From positions 2,493,548-2,557,547 of the forward strand of contig NC_030995.1 in assembly GCF_000149955.1 (NCBI RefSeq): DNA of 64,000 bases. The letters run 5' to 3'. Numbering within the stretch: the stretch's first letter is position 1; every line of letters begins with the position of its first letter. The stretch comes from Fusarium oxysporum f. sp. lycopersici 4287. Taxonomy: Eukaryota > Ascomycota > Sordariomycetes > Hypocreales > Nectriaceae. The notes under the pieces were generated by a model that saw only the letters and a list, made by a program, of their open reading frames with translations, searched no databases and was not told where the DNA came from. Made by a program: the position numbers and the translations under genes. Shown here piece by piece: positions 32,107-42,407 of this stretch.

Positions 32107-34698
32107 TTATTGATCCCTTGTCTCTTGAACATTAGGATTTCGCTCATAACGCCAACGCTTTCCATTCTCCTGCACATGCCACCTAGTCATGAAAGCACCC
32201 TCCTCCACCCACTGCGCCCACTCAACACCCCATTTCTTCTCCACAGAGTCCAAGAAGGAGAGATAGTCAAAGGCCTGGATGGGGTCCTTTTCTAAGGGGT
32301 CGACGGAGAGGTCGCTGAGGCGCCACTCGGTGTTGTCGATGAGAGGGACGCTGAGGTGACGGTCGGGATAGCGGACGTCACGCACGTTGAGCATGGCTCG
32401 GCCGGGGTTGACGACGGTGAAATGCCATTGGGCTTGGCCTGTTTGGTTGTTGACCATTTGCATGGGGCGCAAGAGGGACTGGCCTTCGTAATTTCCGACG
32501 AGCGACTCAGCGGCCTTGCGACTAACGCCTTCGAATGAGCCACTCTCGAGCATGAGATCCAGGATGGTCGGTAGAACTTGGGTGGAGTGAACGGCGTGCT
32601 CGACGTTGAAAGCGGGAAGAGATGGGTGAGAGAAAACAAGCGGGACATGATCTGATCCAACGCTAGGGTTGTAGTAAGGAGAGGCCTTGCCATTCTCAAC
32701 CAGCGAGACACCGTGATCACCAAGGAAGACGATGAGAGTCTCATTTGCAACACCTTGATCATCCAACATCTTGAGAACCTTACCAATCCACTTATCATCA
32801 TAGCTCTCAGCGTTGGCGTAATGCGACATCTCATCAATGTCCTTGCCAGCTCCGATAGCAGTGTACGTCTCATTCTTAGGAATACCATAAGCGTGATGAC
32901 TCGTGCTAGTGATATGTGTAAGGAAGACACGACCGTTGTTCTCCTTGGCATCATTAAAGGCATCGCGCATGTAATCCTCAAGAGGGTCCTCCTGGAAGCC
33001 AAAGTAGTTAATGTCCTCCAGATCAACACGGTGCTTGGCGTTCTCGCTGCGAAGGGAGTCTCGGTCCTGGGTGTTCTCCTCGGGGTAACCGCAGGCAGCC
33101 ATGAGCTTGTGATGGTTGTCGTAGTGGATCATGGCGGTCTGGAAAAAGTATGACTTCCACTTGGCAGCTGACTCGTCTTCGGCCTTGTTCATGGCGTCGA
33201 AGATGTGAGGGAGACAGGGTTGGTAGATGTGACGCTTGTAATCGAGGTTGAAGTCGGCGATGAGGGGGTTGAGACCGCAGATAGTGCCGACGAGACTCTT
33301 GAGAGTGTAAGTGCCGGAGGTGTAGGCGTTGCTGAAATGAGCACCGCCACGCTTAGGTGTCTTGTCGTGCTTGAAACCATCATCGTAATCGCCAGTGACA
33401 TATCGGGCATTAGGCATCAAGTTCTTGAGTCTCTCTTCGACATCCTCAGGAATCTTCTTATCGGGGTAAGAATCCTTGAACTTCTCCCACATATGACCAC
33501 CCTTCTTGAAGGGGAAGATGTCGTTCCTGGTACTTTCGAGCAGGAAGAGCATGACATGCTTGACAGAGACATCCTTGAGCTTATCCTTCAGCTCCTCCAG
33601 CACAGGCTGGTCGAGGTTGGAGATCTTCATGGGATCCTTGGCGGCGTTGTAGTGAAGCTCGTTGGGTGTATACCAGTCCTCAAAGCCAGCCAGAGGCTTA
33701 CCCTTAGGCAGCCAATCCATCTTTGGGGGCTCGCCAAGGGCTGACTTCTCATCCCACTGGTGCTGGATGCCGACTTGTTCGAACTTGGAAGGGAGTTGAT
33801 CGAGGAGTGGTGCGGTTGATGAGACGTCGACGAAGGGAAGGAGACCGGTGGTCCATGAGAGGAAGAGGAGAGAGCGATCATCGGGGCGCTCGAGTAACAA
33901 GACAATCATGGCGATAGTGAAGAGAGACCAAAAGAAGTATGGCATGCCGTAATGAATGCGCCTCACGGTAGAAGGCTGCACTCGGACGCCAAAAGTGCTG
34001 ACTCGTTGGGAGATTCGAGAATACAGAGTTTGCGATTTGCCATGCTCGACAAAGTCCTCCAGCCAAGCCTCATCATCAACATCGTCGTACTGGTTCTCCT
34101 CGGCAATGACAGGCTCAGGATCGGGAAGAGGACTGTAGATGTTTCGCTTCCTCAAGAATCGGTTTGTCGCAGTTCGCGCCATAGCCCAAGGGAAATGGAG
34201 CATATCCGCACCCCACCCAAACACTCTATAGCACACATTCTGAAGCAGCCAAGCAAGGACGATCAAGCAAGAAGTGACCAAGATGAAGGTCACGAGACCA
34301 GAAAGGAAGATAGCTCTTGAAGTAGGGTCCGACACAAGGTTGAGGTTTCGCCAGTGAATCTCGGCGCCGGAGACGAGGTAAAAAGTAATGGATATTAACG
34401 ATAGAGCGACGTTGTATAATATTAATAAACCAGCGACTGCTGTAGTGGCGTAGTGTAGTATTTGGGTCCTGGGAGACCATTGATCGAGGAGGAGTCGGAT
34501 TAAAAGAAGGACGAGAATATCTTGCACGAAGAATGTACTGAAAAAGGTGAATAATCGACCGGTAGCGACGGCGTTTCGGTGGCTGTGGATGTGGGCGAGC
34601 TTGGATGCAAAGAGGGCTGAGACGGCAAAAGTAAAGATGAATGGGCGATTGGCAAGACGAGCGCCCAACCTCGTGAGCCAAGAAGGTATGCAGACCAT
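32107..34698 (-). CDS. Membrane sulfatase / LtaS-like alkaline phosphatase superfamily protein
   Basis: Single exon, 863 residues. About five N-terminal hydrophobic helices lie within residues 15-190, with another near 265, followed by an extracytoplasmic-type hydrolase domain. Metal and nucleophile motifs fit the sulfatase superfamily: HVMLFLLESTRNDIFP (first metal acid), HFSNAYTSGTYTLKSL (Thr nucleophile region, in place of a Cys/Ser formylglycine site), FLTHITSTSHHAYG and IVFLGDHGVSL (second metal site, DH). This layout resembles lipoteichoic-acid-synthase/phosphoglycerol-transferase-like proteins; in fungi their substrates are unknown. No neighbour is functionally linked. Confidence 0.88.
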   Translation of the reverse strand: MVCIPSWLTRLGARLANRPFIFTFAVSALFASKLAHIHSHRNAVATGRLFTFFSTFFVQDILVLLLIRLLLDQWSPRTQILHYATTAVAGLLILYNVALSLISITFYLVSGAEIHWRNLNLVSDPTSRAIFLSGLVTFILVTSCLIVLAWLLQNVCYRVFGWGADMLHFPWAMARTATNRFLRKRNIYSPLPDPEPVIAEENQYDDVDDEAWLEDFVEHGKSQTLYSRISQRVSTFGVRVQPSTVRRIHYGMPYFFWSLFTIAMIVLLLERPDDRSLLFLSWTTGLLPFVDVSSTAPLLDQLPSKFEQVGIQHQWDEKSALGEPPKMDWLPKGKPLAGFEDWYTPNELHYNAAKDPMKISNLDQPVLEELKDKLKDVSVKHVMLFLLESTRNDIFPFKKGGHMWEKFKDSYPDKKIPEDVEERLKNLMPNARYVTGDYDDGFKHDKTPKRGGAHFSNAYTSGTYTLKSLVGTICGLNPLIADFNLDYKRHIYQPCLPHIFDAMNKAEDESAAKWKSYFFQTAMIHYDNHHKLMAACGYPEENTQDRDSLRSENAKHRVDLEDINYFGFQEDPLEDYMRDAFNDAKENNGRVFLTHITSTSHHAYGIPKNETYTAIGAGKDIDEMSHYANAESYDDKWIGKVLKMLDDQGVANETLIVFLGDHGVSLVENGKASPYYNPSVGSDHVPLVFSHPSLPAFNVEHAVHSTQVLPTILDLMLESGSFEGVSRKAAESLVGNYEGQSLLRPMQMVNNQTGQAQWHFTVVNPGRAMLNVRDVRYPDRHLSVPLIDNTEWRLSDLSVDPLEKDPIQAFDYLSFLDSVEKKWGVEWAQWVEEGAFMTRWHVQENGKRWRYERNPNVQETRDQ

Positions 34699-37315
34699 GT
34701 TTGATAGACAGCCGTAGAGGCTAAAAAAGGATAAGATAAATGAATGAGAGTATAGGAATCACACTGATCACATATAATGCTTATAAGAAAAAATGTCACC
34801 TCAGAGCTGAAAGCCAAGCACCATGATCGCCGTTTTGTTCTAGAAGAAAAAGACAAGAAGCTCGAGACAGGAAATCGAAAATGTGGAGAAACAACCGGGA
34901 AGCCGGGACTATTATAACAGATTTTCTGCCATCATCGTCTATGGCTTTTTAATTAGCTGCGGCGTCTACCTAAAAGCTCTGACCGAGTGTAAAAAAAAAA
35001 AAGCGCCCCCCTTTACGTTATGCAAAATAAAAAAGAAGAGCTCGCGTGCGTTGTTTCCTCTTTGCTTTGGTCTAGCCTAGCTCCTCTGGCCTAGGTAATC
35101 TCGTGTTACGGATTTCCGGCACCGTCTGCTTATGCTTTGCCGGCGCGTGATTGGCGGAGACGCGGAATTCACCTGTTTTTAGGGCGAGCCGAGGAGCCGA
35201 GTTTCAACTAAGCCCACTGAGAAAAAAGGGGGCAGTGTTAGGCTACTCTGGTGGGGTACACGGAGGCTAACATGTTATGGTATGATGGACCGTAGGAGCT
35301 CGTTTAATCTTGTTGTACCGAGGTCGCATCACGAGACCAATTTCTTTCTGCTGCATAGTGGCCGAGACTCCGTTGGGCGCTAAAAGAGAAGGAAGAAGAG
35401 GAAGAAAACCCTTGCTCGGTTATTCCCGAATCTGGACCTGAAAATGAGAGGAGGAGCTGCAGCCCTAACACTGAATTGTCAAGTCATGTCGTGTCATTGC
35501 ACCCTTTTCACTGACTCTTTCGTCATACCCCAAGGTACAGTTCAGTAGCATGCCAGATGGCAACAAGGTTTCCTTCACATGGTTTAGGTAGGGATTTTCC
35601 AAGCCGTTATCCGAAGTGAAAGTCAATGTTCATCTTCGGTATGTAGATATAATGGGAAACAGAACGAAGCGCATCCATTATCCCTCGTTTCAAAGGACAT
35701 TGCATAAACGAGCGAAATTGGTGGGGTCATCGCTTCCCAAATGGCCTGAGTCATAATAAGTTCTACCTACCAACAGCTTCAGCCTAACCAGCTCAGCCTC
35801 TGCGCTGGCAATCCTTCCATCCAACGTCAGCCACTTCCTCTTCGTGTAGATCATAAAAAAAAGGTCCCCTTCTGCTCTCGCGAAGGAAGGTGCCAAGGTG
35901 GCTAAAACCAAGGGACCGGCTACATCGGAAATGTTGTTCTTGTCGTGGAATAGCGGCATCAAACTTGCAGGGGATGTCCTGGGAGTCTGGGCCCTGGGGC
36001 AGTGGGGAAGCGTGACAGTGAAGGGTTGCAGTAGATCATCCCACTAAGAAGAATTGGTGCATCGCGGCTAAACGCCAGAATCTTTGTGATTTGCTCAGGT
36101 TTTTATCCCTTGTTTCGGTATTGATGTCATTGGATAATTCTGTACGGCTGGGAAACGCGATAGAAACTCTGTGCTGCTCATGAGTGTCTATTTGCGCTGC
36201 AGTGAATCACTAGAAAGTTTCTCCGGAGGGACTTTAGACTCTACCGGCCGGATACACGGAAATGAAACGTCTCACGTGTGATTGGCTGCTTGAACTGTCA
36301 GTCCAGGGTAGTCAGAACTATTCCTCGCATTAACACCAAAACAGAAAATGATCACGAGCTCCAGCTGGGAATACACTCTGAATGGCCTTCTCGTATTTAA
36401 TGGTTCATGATGCCATGGGTAACTATCATTCCGCTACTGAGCTTAGCGCATCGCGGTCCGCGTTTTGTGGATTCGGTATCCCGGAAGGTCTGCACTTACC
36501 GAATTTTGGTGGTTTGACATGCAGGCTGTCAAATCCAGGGGTTCGGAATTGCCTTCACATGTTATACGAGAGAAATGACAGCTCCTTCGGAATCTATACA
36601 TAGGTCCAGCATAAGTGGTCTTATGCAACTTCGACAAGGAAAATATGTCTAGAGTTCCAGGTTATGTTGGACCCCGCATGGCTTTTCGGTCATCGTCAAA
36701 AAGACAATTACCTTCATCACGGATCTTGGTTCCGTGGCTCAGCATTATTGTACAGCGCATTGCCATGTATTTCTCTTGCATTGTCAATACTAGTACTGTG
36801 ACTTCGTATTGACCCATTCCGCCCTAGTAATAAAAACCGTCTGATCCAACACTCGGCCGACCCCGTATTCCAGCTGCATGTAAGATCACAGTTACGAGAT
36901 CCTTCCCACTGCATTATACCTAGATAGCAAGCGCTTGTTTTTAACCTTATTGTTCTTGCAAAAGTTCCATTCTTGCTTGGGCAAGAAACCCCGAACTCTG
37001 TGTGCACTCTTCTGGTGACTGTGTTCTGCCCCTTAAATCCTTTCATTACACCTGTCACTTCCGACTATCCTTTTTCTCCCCTTAGAGACACAAACAGAAA
37101 TATCCCTGAGTAGCACGCGACCATATCTGAGTATGCCATGGTTGCTAAAGCCGGCTACAGCGGGCCGTTCGGCCACTTAGCGCCCGAGTCGAGTCCAACC
37201 GCGGTGTTATTGACATTAGATAGGGATTTTAGGATCACCCCTAGTAAAATACAAACAACAGTTTAACAGTTATCTGATATGCAAGTACGCTTTCCACGCC
37301 TCTAATAGGTGGTCG
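34699..37315. other. Gene-poor region, 2.6 kb
   Basis: No gene can be supported with confidence. A 90-codon minus frame at 35690-35962 starting MMPLFHDKNNISDVAG has fair composition but no recognised domain. A poly-A run lies near 34990-35000. No transposon ends or RNA genes are seen. Confidence 0.4.
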
Positions 37316-37915
37316 CTACAAACTCAACGCAAAAGCACTATTGATAACTGCTGTCCCCTTGCCCTGCTCGCTGTCGGCAGCATACCTCTCGGCATATGCT
37401 ATTGCTTCTGTCTCAATCACTTCTATACCATAGGTCAGCATAAGCGCTGCATCTCTCGGAGCTCCTGCCTCTACGTACCAATATCATCGGCAAGAAAGAT
37501 CTCTCCTTTTTCGTGTAGTTCGACTAGAGCATCCTTGACCCAGGCTCGGCACGTGAATGCCGCTCCAGTTCGACGAGATGGCTTACCATCTGCAGGAACT
37601 GACTGGATGATCTGCGTGGTGCGTGGCACGTTGGAGACGCCGCTCGCTTTGACCAGTACGATCAGAGTTAGGTCAATAGCCGATTTGTTCCGTCTCTCCT
37701 CGTATTTCCAAGGTCCCGTAAGGTTCGTCGCGTGATGAAGAACGGGCCGCCCAATGTCATCAGTGACAATTAGTCCCCAGTGCTATTGAAGTCAACTTGG
37801 ACAGTAAACATAATTACCGAGAACAAGAGACTTGACGTACATATTCTCTTGGAGAAGGCCGGCTCTTCACGGCAATGTATATCGAGGAGCTCTCTAGATT
37901 CCCGTTCAGCGACAT
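37316..37915 (-). CDS. Small conserved fungal protein of unknown function (three exons)
   Basis: Three exons give 161 residues: 37915-37841, 37782-37479 and 37422-37316; introns are 58 and 56 bp with GTACGT donors, and the second has a GCTGACC branch site. The protein starts MSLNGNLESSSIYIAVKS and contains HWGLIVTD, HHATNLTGPWKYEE, PRTTQIIQSVPAD and RRTGAAFTCRAWVKDALVEL, then closes with ERYAADSEQGKG. The arrangement looks like a compact single-domain intracellular protein that I have seen in fungal genomes without a known role; no catalytic motif is evident. Because each exon is short, simple frame scanning misses it. It is divergent from the small frame at 38168. Confidence 0.7.
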
Positions 37916-38167
37916 AGTTACCCCCCAGACTGTGTTAATGCTAGGAGCAAGTGCTCTAAAATATTGTCACTTCGAAATGATGTGATTAGGTATAAGATAA
38001 CTTTGAGTCAGTGGGTAGAAAGACTTGGGCAGGTATCATGAGATTGTAATACTTCTCTAGGCAGCAGTGTTATATAATGGCTGTTGGGTGCGCGACATCA
38101 ACCAACACTCCCGCTCGTCTTCACGATTTCACCATCATCCTTCGATTACCAACTGAGGTCCTTGGCA

Positions 38168-38371
38168 ATGGCAGAAAGTCAAAGTAGACGTGAACAGACT
38201 TTCGCTGTAGTGCGCAGCTACGGACTCCAACATCCTGATGATCAACTCCTGGAATCCTTCCTGCACGACTCAGTTGACCCCGAAGCAACTGCCCGATACA
38301 TGCTCCAAAGATGCATCGACGGACAAGAAGACTACGATTTGATGCCGCTTCTATCGGAGTGGAAAAACTAG
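38168..38371 (+). CDS. Small hypothetical protein
   Basis: A 67-residue frame starting MAESQSRREQTFAVVRSYG and rich in charged helix-forming residues. A TATATAA-like stretch near 38070 lies about 95 bp upstream of the ATG, and the longer frame from 38084 begins without ATG. I do not recognise it. It may continue through an intron that I could not define. Confidence 0.35.
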   Translation: MAESQSRREQTFAVVRSYGLQHPDDQLLESFLHDSVDPEATARYMLQRCIDGQEDYDLMPLLSEWKN

Positions 38372-39129
38372 TTGGAAGTGGTAGGCACCTTCAGCGTTAT
38401 CCTCACAAGAGCCTATACTGAGCATATCAGTCATTGACCAACTCGCACAACAAGCAAATCCGAGCGAAAGCATCGTCGCAGATGTATCAAAAAGAGATGA
38501 TTTTAAATGTTGTATCTGGTCTCAAAGCATCATTCATGGATCCGCTGGTTGTGACACCGATCTTTCCTGATTAGGCTACAAGATGTGAGCTGTATCCCCA
38601 AACCTCTCCTCTTCCCCCAAACGAGTTTCAGCTAATCAACCGGAGCTGCTGCACGAGCTTTTTGGCGTCTTCCTTGGCTCTGATATATAAGAGAGACTTC
38701 TTCATGGTACTTCTAGCCATGATGATGCCCGAAATCACTGACTTGTACGCCAGCCTGTAGCAGAAGCTGTATCTCAAGGTTACTTTCGCTTTACTCCCGC
38801 CAAAGTCTCCAACGTAAATACTTCTTCATTCCCGCACCGAATGTCCGCTCACGCTGCTGCAGTATTGTGTAACGAAGGTTACGATTGGAGGTCCAAATCA
38901 ACCTCCTCTTCTCGAAAGGATTCCCAGGATACAATGGTGTAGCTTTACGGATCATTCCAACTCGGGCATCGAGACCCCAGACGTCAGTCTATTACTAGCT
39001 ACATCAAGATTTTCCAAATCTATACGATGGGCTCTTGTTGCTTGAGAGATTGCAAGTAGACACGAGCTCCCAGCTACCAGTCTACTATCTTTCTCGCCTT
39101 GGCATCATTTATCGGAGCAGGTCGCTCCA
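38372..39129. other. Intergenic upstream of APH-fold kinase
   Basis: No gene, repeat or RNA is supported. Confidence 0.4.
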
Positions 39130-39954
39130 ATGATCGCCTCAATGTGTCGCCTTATGCCAGTCTCTTTCCGTATACGCATCTACCACTTTTTAAGCTCTCT
39201 CGGATCTCGTGTTTACGGGTCATCTTGTGGCCTGAGGGTTCAACAGCTCCCTTTTGGCATGTATCTGAAGACGAAGAGCGTTGAAGACCATCAAGCACTG
39301 AAAATTGAGTTCGGGGCACCACAGCTTGTACGAAGCCAAACCCAAGTTCCAGTCCCTCGTCCGTTATATCTATTGTCCGACACTGAAACGTCTTATATGT
39401 TGGCCGCTACCTTACCGGGACAGCGCTTGGGCTCGTACATTGACATACTGAGCGATCATGATCTCGATATCCTCACTCATGATATGCAGAGATACCTGAC
39501 ACAACTGCGCTCAATCTCAAGACACGGAACGCCAAAGTATGAAATAAGCAATGCTATTGGTGGAAAATATTATGACTACCGGATCATTGCGGCTCACGAC
39601 TATGACAAGGAACGTGGTGATTTCTTTGAGCCTTGTACCGATGAAGAAGACTTCAACAATATACTGCGAACACCCGCGCTACCAGATGGCTTTGACTCCA
39701 CGGGCCATAACATTGGGTTCACGCATTCCGACATCAACATGCGGAACGTTTTGATGCACAACGGTCGGATTTCGGGTATCGCGGACCGGGAGAACTCTGG
39801 ATGGTTTTCGGATTGCTGGGAGTATACCAAAGCGCATTATGTTACCAAGCTCCACAAGAGGTGGTTGGCAGTGGTTAATCGAATCTTTGAAATTTTCGGT
39901 GATTTTACACTTGACCTGGAAATTGAGCGCCGCTTATGGGGGTATTGCTTCTAG
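39130..39954 (+). CDS. Aminoglycoside-phosphotransferase-fold (APH) kinase-like protein
   Basis: Single exon, 274 residues. The N-terminal lobe shows LPFGMYLKTKS (lysine of the nucleotide site region) and VPVPRPLYLL. The catalytic loop is HSDINMRN (His199, Asp201, Asn206). The metal-binding loop reads GIADRENSGWFSDCWEYTKAHYV; where relatives usually have Asp-Trp-Glu, this has Asp219-Arg220-Glu221, but the metal aspartate is kept. This is the common, large fungal family of APH-like kinases whose substrates are mostly unknown small molecules. It seems complete, unlike the fragment at 12443-12990. The start is the first ATG in the frame. Confidence 0.82.
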   Translation: MIASMCRLMPVSFRIRIYHFLSSLGSRVYGSSCGLRVQQLPFGMYLKTKSVEDHQALKIEFGAPQLVRSQTQVPVPRPLYLLSDTETSYMLAATLPGQRLGSYIDILSDHDLDILTHDMQRYLTQLRSISRHGTPKYEISNAIGGKYYDYRIIAAHDYDKERGDFFEPCTDEEDFNNILRTPALPDGFDSTGHNIGFTHSDINMRNVLMHNGRISGIADRENSGWFSDCWEYTKAHYVTKLHKRWLAVVNRIFEIFGDFTLDLEIERRLWGYCF

Positions 39955-40284
39955 CTGGAAGACAGTCAAGCAAAGAGAGTACTGATACTTCAAGGTGTAT
40001 AATTCACAGGGAAAGAGAGTAGAGTTAAACAACGCAGTTATCCGGACGAGTTATTAATAACTAATAGGCCAATAAAGTACAAGAAGAATATGTCAAAAGT
40101 CCATCCATCCAAACACATATCTGACATCCCTCCAGAATCTCTCATAAGTCAGAAGTCCAGCGCCGTCCTCTCGCTATGCGTTTTTCACACACAGGTCATA
40201 TACCATGATCGTGAATCAGCACGAGTCACCCACTCAATAACCACAGCACAAACAGCTACTATCCTTCATCGTCGATGAGCGAAT
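39955..40284. other. Intergenic
   Basis: Nothing beyond untranslated sequence is seen between the two convergent genes. Confidence 0.35.
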
Positions 40285-41079
40285 CTAGTAGTGGGGAGCC
40301 TGGTAGGTAGGAGCCTTGTACTCAGGCTTAGGAGCAGGCTTGGGCTTCTCGGTCTTGGGCTTGGTGTACTCAGGCTTGTGAGGCTTAGGAGCGGGCTTGG
40401 GAGCCTGGTAGGTAGGCTTGGGGTGAGGCTTGGGCTTCTCGTGGTGAGGCTTAGGAGCAGTGTACTCAGGCTTGTGGGGCTTGGGGGCCTTGGGCTTGGT
40501 GTACTCCGGCTTGTGAGGCTTAGGAGCAGGCTTGGGGGCCTCGTAGGCGGGCTTGGGGTGAGGCTTGGGAGCCTTGGGCTTGGTATACTCAGGCTTGTGA
40601 GGCTTGGGAGCCTTGGGCTTGGTATACTCAGGCTTGTGAGGCTTGGGAGCCTCAGGCTTGGTGTACTTGGGCTTCACAGGCTTAGGAGCAGTGTACTCGG
40701 GCTTGTGAGGCTTGGGAGCCTTGGGCTTGGTGTACTCGGGCTTGTGGGGCTTGGGAGCCTTGGGCTTGGTGTACTCGGGCTTGTGAGGCTTAGGAGCCGG
40801 CTTGGGAGCCTCATAAGCAGGCTTGGGATGAGGCTTGGGCTTAGGCTTCTCGTAGTGAGGCTTGGGGTGAGGCTTGGGCTTAGGCTTCTCATGGTGAGGA
40901 GCAGGGTACTCGTGCTTAGGCTTCTCGTGGTGAGGCTTAGGCTTGGGCTTCTCATAGTGAGGCTTGGGTGCCTTGGGAGCCTCATAGCTGGAGTAAGAGA
41001 CGTCGTAGTTGGCCTCGGCGACGGGAGCGGCGAGGATGCCAGTGGCAAGGGTGAGAAGGGTGACAGCAGACAGCTTCAT
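40285..41079 (-). CDS. Secreted Lys/Pro/His-rich repeat protein
   Basis: Predicted 264 residues. A signal peptide (MKLSAVTLLTLATGILA, cleavage near APVAEA) is followed by a short YDVSYSSYEAPK region and then low-complexity repeats to the end. The unit is about 13 residues, KPHKPEYTKPKAP, with variants (PAYEAPKPAP, PHYEKPKPK, TYQAPKPAP). Nearly every unit has one Tyr and several Lys/Pro; no Cys and no dibasic KR site were noted. The composition resembles cell-wall or adhesive structural proteins (extensin-like), so a wall or surface role is a fair guess. The antisense strand is also open for 293 codons as a by-product of the repeat. Confidence 0.85.
   Translation of the reverse strand: MKLSAVTLLTLATGILAAPVAEANYDVSYSSYEAPKAPKPHYEKPKPKPHHEKPKHEYPAPHHEKPKPKPHPKPHYEKPKPKPHPKPAYEAPKPAPKPHKPEYTKPKAPKPHKPEYTKPKAPKPHKPEYTAPKPVKPKYTKPEAPKPHKPEYTKPKAPKPHKPEYTKPKAPKPHPKPAYEAPKPAPKPHKPEYTKPKAPKPHKPEYTAPKPHHEKPKPHPKPTYQAPKPAPKPHKPEYTKPKTEKPKPAPKPEYKAPTYQAPHY
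40323..40800. repeat. Tandem coding repeat, about 39 bp unit
   Basis: Imperfect units of about 39 bp encode the KPHKPEYTKPKAP array inside the secreted protein gene; adjacent units differ mostly at third codon positions. Confidence 0.7.
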
Positions 41080-42407
41080 GTTGGCGGTTTGTTTTTGAAG
41101 AAAAGGGAACTAAAGAAGGACTGTTGTCTTGTTAAAGAGCGTGGAGAAGTTGCGAGTAAAGAGTGGATGTGAGTGAGTGACTGAAGAGCAGAAAGGAAAA
41201 GCAGTTTGAGGAGAGGATATCCAGCTCTTTTATGTGTTTGTGTATTCCTATGATGACTCTACTTTTAGATGCAGCAGTGACATGCTCGTCTAGCAGCCCT
41301 GTGAACAATACACTAATCTCGGTTCACGGCTCATAGCGGAAGGTACCAACAAACTCATTGGTAAGGCAATTCACATCATCCACTACGCCAGCTGAGAAGC
41401 AATTGACGTGCTCAGGGGTTGGCGAAGGTTACGGTGATTGGAGAAGTCCGAGGTGCATCTCGGCAGCGCGCGGTTACAGCACTATTGGAAACTAATCCAA
41501 GGAATAAGTTCGTATGTTATGACAGTGGCTCACAGGAGGGAAATTTGTCGCCCGCTGCCATTGGCCAGCGTCGTTTAGCCGTCCGGGCTAGCGGTGTCTA
41601 GAACGCCTTACCCCTGAGGTTAGGCCAGGTCGGCTGATACCCACTGATTTACCGTCGTGGAGATTGCTGCTGATCGATTGGCTTGGCGATGCGAACTCAA
41701 CTGAGCTAAGCTTTTTCTGCCCCGTGGATCTCATCTGGGGAATACGAGATGCAGTTCAGGGGTGACTGATTGGAGGGGATGTCACGGAGTTTTGTAGCAG
41801 GTGCCGTTGAGGCGTCTGTGTTTGTTGAGGTTAATATTGAGAGTCAGCGCTAAATTCAGGTACTAGCGCCCTGAGACTGTTCCCGTGAGTGCCGAGTAGG
41901 GCTTTCAGGGGGTTGTTAGCTTTCTGGGGATCTAGAACCGGAGCCATGAAATGCCTTCCTTTTTGTTGATCGCATCACGTAAGAATATCGGAGTGACATG
42001 AGGCCAACCTCGCAGTGGTCGATAAACATCGCTTAACCGCTGGGCTTACATCTCTTGTTTAAGCATATCGAAAAGGCAAAAGGATTATTGGAAATAGTTC
42101 CAAGCCTCTTGATTATCCGAGCGTCTAAACAGCTCCTGTGGCTTTTTGGCGGAGTAATCTTGATATTACCCTACACCGTGATTGCTTCATTCAATTCACG
42201 GTCGTTGAATAGCCGCCGTTCTTTGCCGCTCCGCTGAGATCCGGAGAGTTGGTAAGCCACAAGCAAGTCTGTGCAGATTGAAGCTCATCTATCAATCTCA
42301 ACTTGGGTAACATGCATATCCAAGCTCGGATGATGACAGAAGTTTGTCGAGGTCCAGGTGAGTGTCAGACAATGACAGCCAAACTCTCCGTCTATGCATG
42401 ATCGCAA
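41080..42407. other. Intergenic, 1.3 kb
   Basis: Contains the promoter of the secreted repeat protein on the 5' side; a TTTTATG stretch near 41229 may be its TATA (CATAAAA on the minus strand). No gene is supported in the rest. Confidence 0.4.

Noticed and set aside
32292..33029. 245-codon minus frame overlapping the sulfatase gene
   Set aside because: Same-strand alternative frame with Arg/Ser/Thr-rich shadow composition.
33205..33744. 179-codon plus-strand frame inside the sulfatase gene
   Set aside because: Antisense shadow of a conserved catalytic domain; no features of its own.
35690..35962. 90-codon minus frame in the gene-poor region
   Set aside because: No domain, no clear promoter or partner; kept only as a remark in the intergenic entry.
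40291..41172. 293-codon plus-strand frame opposite the secreted repeat gene
   Set aside because: Leu/Gly/Arg/Val-rich mirror of the repeat array; the minus-strand frame has a signal peptide and sensible repeats.
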